Assembly: GCF_023375815.1 (NCBI RefSeq)
Contig: NZ_CP067412.1
Span: 5,890,001-5,954,000, forward strand
Length of the DNA stretch: 64,000 nucleotides
DNA from: Pseudomonas sp. HS6
Lineage (GTDB): Bacteria > Pseudomonadota > Gammaproteobacteria > Pseudomonadales > Pseudomonadaceae
Reading direction: 5' to 3'
Made by a program: the position numbers and the translations under genes. Positions 53,279 through 63,500 of this stretch are shown piece by piece. How positions within the stretch are numbered: the first letter of the stretch is position 1; every line of letters starts with the position of its first letter. Under the pieces are notes generated by a model. It had not been told where the DNA came from, did no database searches, and saw only the letters and a program-made list of their open reading frames with translations.

Positions 53279-54388
53279 ATGTTCAAGCGCACTCTGATCG
53301 CAGCTTCCCTGACCGTCGCTGCCCTGGCTTCCGCCCAGGCCATGGCCGCCAACGTTACCGGTGGTGGCGCGACTCTGCCTGCCGCTCTGTACAAAGGTTC
53401 TGCCAACAGCATTCTGCCGGCCAACTTCAGCTACCTGGGTACTGGTAGCGGCACCGGCAAGACCGCTTTCCTGACCAACAACTCGGCACTGTTCAGCACC
53501 ACCGGTTCGGTTCACTTCGCCGGTAGCGACTCGATCCTCAGCGCTTCGGAAATCAGCACCTACAACACCAACTTCGGTGCTTCGTACGGCCCGCTGATCC
53601 AGTTGCCTTCGGTGGCCACTTCGGTTGCCATTCCGTACAAAAAATCCGGTCAGACTGCTCTGAACCTGACCAGCGCTCAGCTGTGCGATGCCTTCTCCGG
53701 CGCCAAAACCACTTGGGGCGCTCTGCTGGGCACTGCCGACACCACGCCGATCCGCGTTGTTTATCGCAACGTTTCCAGCGGCACTTCGGAAATCCTGACC
53801 CGTCACCTGAACTCGATCTGCCCGACTCAGTTCACCACCAACTCCACCTTCACCAGCGCTCGTCTGCCAGCCGGTTCGACCCTGCCTTCGAACTGGGTAG
53901 GCGTTGCCGGTACTGCTGATGTGGCCACTCAAGTCAACGCGGTTGACGGCTCCATCGGTTACGTCGGCCCGGACGGTGTGAATGCCGCCAGCAACGCAGT
54001 GGTTGCTCGCGTCAACGGCGTACAGCCAACCACCGCCAACGTTTCGCTGGCTCTGGGTTCGGCTGCTCTGCCAACCACCCCTTCGAACCCTTCGCAGTGG
54101 GTACCGGTCGTACCTAACCCAGCCAGCGGTTACCCGATCGTGGCTTACACCAACTTCATCTTCGGCCAGTGCTACAAGGATGCAGCCGTGGCCGCTGATG
54201 TCAAAGCCTTCCTGACCACCCACTACAGCAACCCGGGCAACAACGCTGCCACCGTCGCTCACAGCTTCACTCCGGTTCCAACCAACTGGAAAGCGGCTGT
54301 GACTGCCAACTTCGTCACCAACACCTCGGGCAACAACCTGAACATCAACAACGCCAGTGTCTGCAACGCCATCGGTCGTCCTTTGTAA
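53279..54388 (+). CDS. DING/LapA-type exported phosphate-binding protein
   Basis: 369 residues with signal peptide (LIAASLTVAALASAQAMA). The mature start ANVTGGGATLPAALYKGS is the DING family opening (DINGGGATLP in others). The phosphate-binding fold shows in YLGTGSGTGKTAFLTN, HFAGSDSIL, TSVAIPYKKSGQ and VYRNVSSGTSEIL, with the Ser/Gly loops that hold phosphate. In P. aeruginosa the equivalent LapA is secreted by Hxc and has phosphatase activity, so this is the probable Hxc cargo. A PstS transporter component is less likely because no pst genes follow. The ATG at 53279 follows AAAAGGAGATTCTTC, and Ala/Thr/Asn-rich codons show strong expression bias. Confidence 0.9.
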   Translation: MFKRTLIAASLTVAALASAQAMAANVTGGGATLPAALYKGSANSILPANFSYLGTGSGTGKTAFLTNNSALFSTTGSVHFAGSDSILSASEISTYNTNFGASYGPLIQLPSVATSVAIPYKKSGQTALNLTSAQLCDAFSGAKTTWGALLGTADTTPIRVVYRNVSSGTSEILTRHLNSICPTQFTTNSTFTSARLPAGSTLPSNWVGVAGTADVATQVNAVDGSIGYVGPDGVNAASNAVVARVNGVQPTTANVSLALGSAALPTTPSNPSQWVPVVPNPASGYPIVAYTNFIFGQCYKDAAVAADVKAFLTTHYSNPGNNAATVAHSFTPVPTNWKAAVTANFVTNTSGNNLNINNASVCNAIGRPL

Positions 54389-54408
54389 GCCTCGCTTAAC
54401 CGGTAATG

Positions 54409-54445
54409 AAATGGCAGCAGCCTTCGGGCTGCTGCCATTTTTTTT
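54409..54445 (+). terminator. Strong terminator after the DING gene
   Basis: A 14-base perfect stem (AAATGGCAGCAGCC with GGCTGCTGCCATTT), a TTCG loop and a run of T directly after, 20 bases past the stop codon. Confidence 0.95.
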
Positions 54446-54579
54446 GGCCGATTTACTCCTCATTCATGAAGTTTGTGTGACATCCGTTCGGTCTCGGCCC
54501 TCGCCAACCGCCTATGTCGTAACAGCAGGGGCAAGCCGACCTGCGGCCTTGTGTGGCAAACAAAAAGGATCTCGTAGTG

Positions 54580-57500
54580 ATGCTCGCTCGCCCATCCCGT
54601 CGCAGTACCCGTGTTCAGCCTCAGCAGCGTATGGCCGCCGATCCGGCGCTGTGGTTGCTCAAGCCTTTGGCGCAGGCGATTGCCTTGTGCCTGGTGGCGG
54701 GCAGTGCCGAGGCGGCGACCGCGTTCAGTTCGGGATGGTTTGCCGCCAAAGGCGCGGCGCAACAGGCCGCGGCGGCACGCCCGAGCGTGGGCGGATTGCC
54801 TGGGATGACGCCACCGCTGGCGCAGCAGCAAAAGGCCAACCAGCAGTTGCAGCGCTCGATTCAGACCCTGAACAACACGGTGGCCGCCATTGCTGCGCAA
54901 CAGGCGGCACAGGCGGCCGGTCGTACGGCGGCGCTGGGTACGGTGCAGCTTGTGCCGGACGGTCTGGGCGAGGGCGGCTTGAAGGTCGATAACAGCCTCA
55001 CTCAAGGCTGGCAGAACGCCAAAGGCCCGCAGCAGACTCAGGTCGACGGCAAGACCACAGTGAAGATCGAACAGACCGCCGACAAGGCGATCCTCAACTG
55101 GGAGACCTTCAACGTCGGGCGCAACACAACGGTCGACTTCGCCCAGCAGTCGAACTGGGCAGTGCTTAACCGGGTCAACGATCCGAACGCGCGGGCCAGT
55201 CAGATTCAGGGCCAGATCAAGGGCAACGGCACGGTGATGTTGATCAACCGTAACGGCATCGTGTTCAGCGGCACCAGCCAGGTCAACGTGCGCAACCTGG
55301 TGGCGGCGGCGGCCAACATTACCGACATTCAATTCCGCGACCGGGGCCTGTTTTTCGACAGCACCGGCAGCCAGCCGACGTTCACCGAGGCGGCCGGCAA
55401 GGTGCTGGTGGAGCGCGGTGCGTCTATCGAGACGGCGCGGCCGGCCAAATCGACCGATGCCGGCGGCTATGCCTTGCTGCTCGGCAACGAGGTGCAGAAC
55501 GACGGCAGCATCAACACCGCCAAGGGCCAGACTGTGCTCGGCGCGGGGGATCGCTTCTACATTCGCAAAGGCTCGGGCACTGAAGGCAATGGCTTCTCGA
55601 CGACGTTCGGCAACGAAGTCACGCCGGGCTTCAAGACCGGCAGCGCTGCCGGCAAGGTCAGCAACAACGGTCTGATTCAGGCATCGACCGGCGACATCAC
55701 CCTGACCGGCCATGAGGTCGTGCAAAATGGCGTGTTGCTGGCCAGCACTTCGGTCGCGACCCGCGGCACCATCCATTTGCTCAATCCGGCCACTGACACT
55801 CAGGGCAGCGTGACGCTGGGGCAGGGCAGCGCGACGGCGATCCTGCTCGACAGCAGCGATCTGACCGCCCTCGACAGCCAGCATCAGGCGGCCCTGACGG
55901 GCGTTACGCCTACCAACCGTATTCGTAGCGATCAGTCGCGCATCGACATACAGAGCGGTGGCAGTGTCGAGTTCGAGAGCGGCTCGATCACCCTGGCTAC
56001 CGGCGGACAAGTAGCGGTGGCGGCGCAGCGTCGCAGCCTGGTGCGTGATGGCGCGATGATCGATGTCTCCGGTGCCATCGGCGTGAAAGTGGCGATGGAA
56101 TCCAACAGCATCAAGATCAACGTCCAGGGCAACGAGCAGCGCGATGCGTCAGGCAATCGCGATAAAGGTGCGCTCAACAGCAATGACGTGTGGGTTGATG
56201 TACGCGAACTGGTTTACGTACCGGCCGGCACCAACGGCTATGCCACGGATCGCTGGTACACCGCTGGCGGTTTGCTGGAGGTCGGCGGTTATCTCGGCAC
56301 CCAGGGCCATAGCATCGGTGAGTGGATGGCCCAGGGCGGAATGGTGAGTTTCGCCGGCAATGACGTGGTGACCGAGAAAGGCTCGTTGATCAACCTGTCC
56401 GGCGGCACGCTGGATGTACAAAGTGGCGAGATTCGCCAGAGCTGGTTGCGTGGTGCGGACGGGCACCTGTATGAAATCTCCAGAGCTCCGGGGGATCTGC
56501 TCTACACCGGGCTGTACAAGGGCTTTGAAGACAACAGTCAGCGCTGGGGCCAGACGAACTATTACTACAACCCGTTGATTGCGCCGAGCAAGCGTCAGGA
56601 ATCGGGCTACACCGTGGGACGCGATGCCGGGCAACTGGTGATCGGCACCCGCAACGCTGTGCTGGAAGGCCAGATGCTCGGCGAGGTTTATCAGGGCGAG
56701 CGTCAGACCCAGGCGCCGCGTGCCGTACTCGATGGCTATGCACAGAGTCAGACGGCGCTGGCGCGACGCGGACAGTTGATAGTTGGCAGTTATGACCCGG
56801 CGTACGTGGCGGCCTCCGGTGGCTTGCTCTATGGGCTCAATCCGTTGCTCGATCAGGTGCAGATCGGCGGCGAGCGCCCGGTTGCCGGTAATGATCTGGA
56901 TCTGACCGCTGCGGTGTCCGATGCGCGCAACGGCAAGCTGTTCCTCGATGCCGGACAGCTCGGTGACTGGCAACTGGGCGCATTGAAAGTGGCGGCCAGG
57001 GAACGGATCGACGTGCAAGGCGCCGTCACGGTCGGCAACGGCGGTGACATCACCCTTTACGCGCCGCACGTGCAGGTCAACGCAGACCTGACCGCGCGGG
57101 GCGGCAGCCTGCACCTGGGCAACGTGCTCAATCAGCTCAACACCGATCACCTCACCGACACCCGGCTGGTCACACCGACCGGCAAGTCCACGCGGGTGAG
57201 CGTGGCTGAAGGGGTGCAACTGGATACCCGAGGTGTGTGGAGCAATCTGCGCACCAACCCGGACGATGCCGCCAGCCTGGCGTATCTGGACGGTGGCGTG
57301 GTGTCGATTCGCAGCAGCGGCGACATCGAGGTCGGTGCCGGCAGCCTGCTGGACGTGTCTTCTGGTGGAGCGATTCTGGCCAACGGCAAGACTCGCGGTG
57401 GCAAGGGCGGTGACGTGATGCTGGAGTCCAGCGCCTTGTCCGCGCCGGGTGACAGTCACCTGACCCTGGATGGCCAACTGCGTGGTTACGGTGTGTCCGG

Positions 57501-60500
57501 CGGTGGCCGCCTGTTGATTCAGGCGGGCGATATCCTCATCGGCCAGACCGGTAAACCCCTTGCCGACAACACGTTGCAACTGCAACCGGATCTGTTCGAC
57601 AAGGGCTTCTCTGCCTATAGCCTCATCGGCCTCAATCGGCTGGACGTTGCGGACAATACCCGCGTTGACGTATTGATGCCGGTCTACCGTTTTGGTGACG
57701 CCGCAGCCAACCAGGCCAGTGGCACGGCTCCACGGCAGGCGCTGGAATTGTGGACGCCAACGCTCTATCAGGAAAATCCGGTCAAGGCGCAACTGACCCA
57801 GCGTGCCGGCGCCAGCCTGGCTTTGCAGGCCGGCTCCAGCGAGATCGCTCTGGTCGATCCGGCCCGTAACACCTTGACCCTCGGCCAGGGCTCGCGCATC
57901 AGTGTCGATCCGGGGCAGCGCATCAACCTGCGTAGCGCCGGCCAGCTCACAGTCGATGGCGAGCTGAATGCCTGGGGCGGCACGATCGATATCCGCCAGC
58001 AACAGTTCGGCTCGATTAATGTTGCCGATTCCTCGCAGACGGCGGACAGGAAAATTCACAACCGTTCGATCTGGATCGGCGAGCATGCGGTGCTGGACGT
58101 GGCCGGTCGCGTGGCCACCGGCATTGATGCGCTGGGGCGTGTGTATGGCCAGGTCGGCAAGGGCGGCTCAATCATCATCGGCGGTGAAACCGATGCGAAG
58201 AAAGCCACGGCTACGTCGGCCGACGCTTATGTGATCGTGCGAAGCGGTGCGCGCCTGGATGCATCCGGCGCACAAACGATGCTGGATATCACCGGGCAGG
58301 GGCCGACGCTGGTTGCCACGGATGGCGGGCGAATTTCGCTGAGCTCCTACAACGGCCTGTTCATCGAAGGCGACCTGCGTGCCGCGGCTGGTGGCGCCGG
58401 GGCGGCGGGTGGGCGACTCGACATTGCGCTCGAGACGCCGAGTTATTTGCGCAGCGATGCCAGCAACGATGTTCGTGTGCCGCGCGAAATCGTCATCGGC
58501 CAGGACGCCGGTCCGTCGCTGTTGCCGGCCGGTCTGCAAGCGGGTGATGCCGCACCCGCGCTGCAATACGGTCGTGCCCGGCTGGGGGCCGATCAGTTGA
58601 TGTCCGGCGGGTTCGATAACCTGAGCGTGTTGAGCAACGGTCTGCTGTCGTTCGACGGCAACGTCGATTTGCACCTGAATCAAAGCCTGAGCCTTTACGC
58701 CGGCGCCCTGTCACTGGCCGACGGCTCGAACGACAACGCGCGGATCAATTTGTCCGCGCCTTACGTGCGCCTGTCGGGGACGGGCAAGTATTTCGAGGCT
58801 CCCGGCAATATCCGGCCGCGGGTGATGAACACTCCGACCACCGAAGTGGCGCCGGCACAGTTCACCGCCACGGCGGATCTGCTGGATCTGGGCAACAGTC
58901 TGTCGTTCGGCACGGCCGGGTCGATCGTGCAGCTCAGCGGCCCGGCCTTGCAGGTCGGCCGTCGTGGATTTGAGAAGGTCACGCTCGACAGCCGAGGTGA
59001 TCTGCGCTTTCTGGCACCCACCGGTAACGTCGAGAAAACCGAACTCTGGACGCCGGGAGATCTGGACCTGCGTGCCGCACAGATCTACCCCGCCAGTGAT
59101 GTCGTGGCCGAGGTGCGGGTGGGCTATCAGAGTGTCCAGCGTGACGCCAACCCGGCGCGGACCTTACGAATCGGCAGCTCCGGGGCGGCGCCTGCCGCGT
59201 TGCCCTACTCGGTCTTCGGCAGCCTGACGCTGGCCGCCGCGCATATCGAGCAGGGCGGGGTGATCCGCGCGCCATTGGGCATGATCAATCTGGGTGACAA
59301 TCTGGTCCTTGATACCCAGGCCCTGCATCTGTTGCCAGGCAGCATCACGTCGGTGAGCGCCGCCGGACTGGTCATGCCTTATGGTGGCACCACAGACGGC
59401 ATCGACTATCGCTACAACGGCAAGTCTGTGCTGCTCAGAGGGATCACCGCTGAATCCGCCGGCGTGACGCTGACCTCGCAATACGTCGATGTACAAGGCG
59501 GCGCGGTGATCGACCTGTCGGGCGGCGGTGATTTGCGCGGGACCGGTTTCGTTTCCGGCCGTGGCGGTTCCACCGATGTCCGTTATAACCCGCTGGTGCG
59601 CAATACCACCGACGGCACCTTCAGCCTGCCGGGCCTGGCCAGCAACCCGGTGTACGCGATCGTGCCGGGGAATCAGAGCGCCTATGCACCAATGCTCGCC
59701 GAGGCGGGGGCGGTCGATCCGCGCATCGGTCAGCAGATCACCGTTGGGGCCGGTGTGCCGGGGTTGGCAGCGGGCACCTATACGCTACTGCCCTCGACGT
59801 TTGCGTTGTTACCGGGTGCCTTCCGGGTCGAGGTCAATGGTCAAACGGCACCCGGGGTGCCCCGTGTTGCGCTGCCACTGCGCAATGGTTCGTGGACAAG
59901 TTCGGGGCAGATGTCGATTGCCAACACCGGCCTGCGTGACAGCCTGGCGAGCCAGGTCATCCTGACGTCTGCCGATGTGCTGCGCCGTTACTCGCAGTAC
60001 AACGAGACCTCTTTCAGTCAGTTCATCCAGAGCGATGCGACGCGCCGGGGCGTGCCTCGTGCATTGGCGCCCATGGACGGCAAATCCCTCAGACTGAACC
60101 TGTCCCAGGGATCCGCGTCGGGTAACGCGCTGGATTTCAACGGTCAGGCGCTGTTTCAGCCGGCCACGGGCGGCGTCGTCGGGACGGCGGTAGTGCACGG
60201 CGCGGCGAATTTCGAGATTCTCGGCGCAGGGCATTCGAGCACTGAAGGTTTTGCAGGTGTGTCGCTGTATGCCGACAGCCTCAACGCGCTCAACGCCGGC
60301 CGCTTGACGATCGGCGCGCAACCGACGATCGATTACAACACGTCGGGCAACATCATCGCTTTCAGCGGTGATACCTCAACGATTACCCTGCGTGAGGGTG
60401 CCGTGTTGTCGGCCCCCGAAGTGCTGTTGCGCACCACCCGGACCGATGGCGGTATTACCCTCGAAGCCGGCTCGAGCATCAACACTTTGGGGCGTGGCAA

Positions 60501-63500
60501 TGTTCCTTATGACTCCAGCACCGGCTTCATCTATAAACCGGGTGCGGCGGGGCTGCTGGTGGTGTCGAACGGCTGGACCAATGTTCTGGCGCCAGAGGTC
60601 TCGGACAGGATATCCGGCTCGGGCAACATTCTCATTGGCCGTTGCCCGACGACAACCTGCAACAACCCGACGCTGCTCTATTCCAGCGGCAGCATTACCG
60701 CTGCCACCGACAAGCAATTCGATCTCGACGAGTCGGTGCGCTTCGGCACCCGTCATCTGATGCTGGCCGTGGGCTCCGTCAATGCCGGAAGTGCCGAGGC
60801 CTTGAGCGCCGCCGGCAATCGGGTGCCCACCGGTCTGACCCTGAACCAGAGCGTCTTGAACCGCCTGTTGCGGGGCGATACACAGTTCGGTGCACCGGCG
60901 CTGGAAACCCTGAGCCTGACCAGTCGCGACGCGTTCAATTTCTACGGCAATGTCAGCCTCGATACGCTGGATCCGCAGACCGGCGTCAGCAAACTGCAAA
61001 ACCTGATCCTCAGCACCCCGGCCATTTACGGTTTGGGTGAAGGCGGCGACGTAGCGTCCATTCGCACCGCCAATCTGATCTGGAACGGTGCCACCCAGGC
61101 ACCAGGCGCAGTGATCACGGGCGGCGCCGGCACCGGCCGGGGCACGCTCGATATTCAGGCGCAACGCATCGAGTTCGGTTACGGCGCCAACCCGCAGGCC
61201 AGCGGCCTGGATGTGAACAAACGGTTGGTGCTGGGTTTTGCCGACGTCAATCTCACCGCCAGCGAACGCATCACCGCCAACCACAAGGGCAGCCTGGCGG
61301 TGTATCAGGCACAGGGCGTTTTCGATCCGATCAACGGTTATGCGTACAGCGGCGGCAATCTCACGCTGCGTACGCCGTTGCTGACGGGGGAGGCGGGCTC
61401 GGTCAACCTGCTCAAGGCCGGTAAAGACCTGACCCTGACGGGTGCCGGTACGGCGGCCGCCGCCAATGCCCTGGGAGCGGAATTGACCCTCGATGCCCGC
61501 AGTGTATTGCTGGACAGTCGTATCGCCTTGGCCAGCGGCAAACTGGTGGTCAAGTCCGAGGACGATGTGACCCTCGCCAGTGGCGCGTATCTGGACATGG
61601 CCGGCCGCACGTTGCCCTTCAACGATGTGAACAAGTACAGCTGGGGCGGTGATGTGGCGCTGTACAGCAGCCACGGCAATATCCGCCAGATGGCGGGTTC
61701 GCGAATCGATCTGTCGGCGCGCAACAATCAGGCCGGTAACCTGAGTGCCGTCGCGCTGGCCGCCGATGCCGGCATGGTCGATCTGCAAGGCGATATCCTC
61801 GGTGCCAGCAGCGGCTATTACGATGCCGGCGGCACGCTGGTGCCGTACAAGGCCGGTGGCGTGGATCTCCGCGCGCAGCACCTCAATGGCGATGCGAGTC
61901 AGCAATTCGCGGCCCTCAATCAGCGCTTGAACGCGGGGCAGGTCTTTGGCAGCCGCAGCTTGCAGCTCAAACAAGGCGATCTGTTGATCGGCGACGGGCT
62001 CAAGGCTGCCGAAGTCAATGTGTCGGTGGACAACGGCCGGCTGACGGTTGCTGGTCTGATCGATGCCAGCGGCGAGCGGGTCGGCAGTATTCGACTGTCT
62101 GCGCAAAACGGCCTGACGGTCGCGGGCAATGCCGTGCTTGACGCCCATGGTCGTGTACTGCGAGTCGACAGCTACGGCAAGATCATCGACGCACCGAACC
62201 GGGCGATGGTCGAGCTCAACTCCGGGCAAGGCGTGCTGACCCTCGGTGCCGGTGCGCGCATCGATTTGCGCCATGGCACCGAGGCCGTTCGCGGCTCACT
62301 GCCGGGTCAATCCGACGGGCTGCTGCGCGGCACGCTGGAACTGAACGCGCCGCGTCTGGGTGCCGATGACATCGCCATCGATGCCAGCGGTGCGCTGAGC
62401 ATTCAGGGTGCCCGCTCGATTGGCCTCAACGCCACGCGCCGCTATACCGATGCCAGCGACGGCACGGACCCGGCGGCCAGTGGACGTCCGTATCAGGTGA
62501 TCGATCAGGCGTACCTCGATCGTATCCACGGCGACAGCACGGCGTTCATCGACGCGGCGCTGGCCAACAGCAACTTGCTGAATAACAAACTGGCCGGCCT
62601 GAACAACGCAACCTATGCCGACGCCTTCCATTTGCGCCCCGGTGTCGAGATCGCCAGTAAAACCGCCGACGGCGATCTGGTGGTGCAGGGTGATGTGGAC
62701 TTGTCCGGTTACCGCTATGCCAGCCTGAATCCGCATACGCAGAAGACTTCGGTATACGGCTCGGGCGAGGCGGGTAACCTGGTGATTCGCGCGGGCGGCA
62801 ACCTCGATATCCACGGCAGCCTCAACGACGGTTTCGCGCCGCCGCCGGAGACCGTGGACGATGCCGGCTGGAAATTACTGCCGGGGATTCAACCGTTCGG
62901 CGGCGATCTGATCGTGCCGGGGGCGGGCGTCACTCTGGCAGAGGGTACGTTGTTCCCGGTCGGCGCCACGTTGAACTACGACCTCCCGCTGCAAGCGACG
63001 ACGCTGGCCAGCGGCACGTTGCTGCCGGTCGACGCCACGCTGGCGGCGCCTTACACGTTCGGCGCCGGCACGGTGCTCGCGGGCTCGGTTCGCGATGCTT
63101 CGGGCCATTTGCTGTATGCCGCCGGTACGCTGCTCGCCGACAGCGTGACTTTGCCAGCGGGCAGCCGGTTGGGAGCGGGTATCCGCTTGAACAACGCAAC
63201 GGCGCTGCAAGCTCTGCGCTGGCCGAAGGGCGTGCCACTGCCGGGCAGCGTCGAGGCGGGAAACAACGCGATCAAGGGCGTGCGCCTGAGCGGTTCGCTG
63301 GCCCTGTTGCGCGGTTCGCTGATTCCGTCGATGACCGATGTCGTGCTGGCGGACGGTACGGCGTTCATCGAATTGCGGCCATTGACCGGCACGACTCAGG
63401 GCCGCAATTGGGCGGTCGCCAGCCTGTTGCCGGCCGGCAGCGCGTCGTGGTCGATGCGCGTGGTGGCGGGTGCCGATCTGAGCGCTGCGGACAGCCGGGC

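Noticed and set aside
53279..54388. PstS component of a phosphate ABC transporter
   Set aside because: The DING-like opening GGGATLP after the signal, the place after hxc and the absence of pstCAB point to the DING/LapA group.
56149..62274. Long antisense frames (about 645 and 632 codons) across the PdtA-like gene
   Set aside because: Same cause as above. The plus strand reads as one continuous TPS exoprotein with clear repeats.
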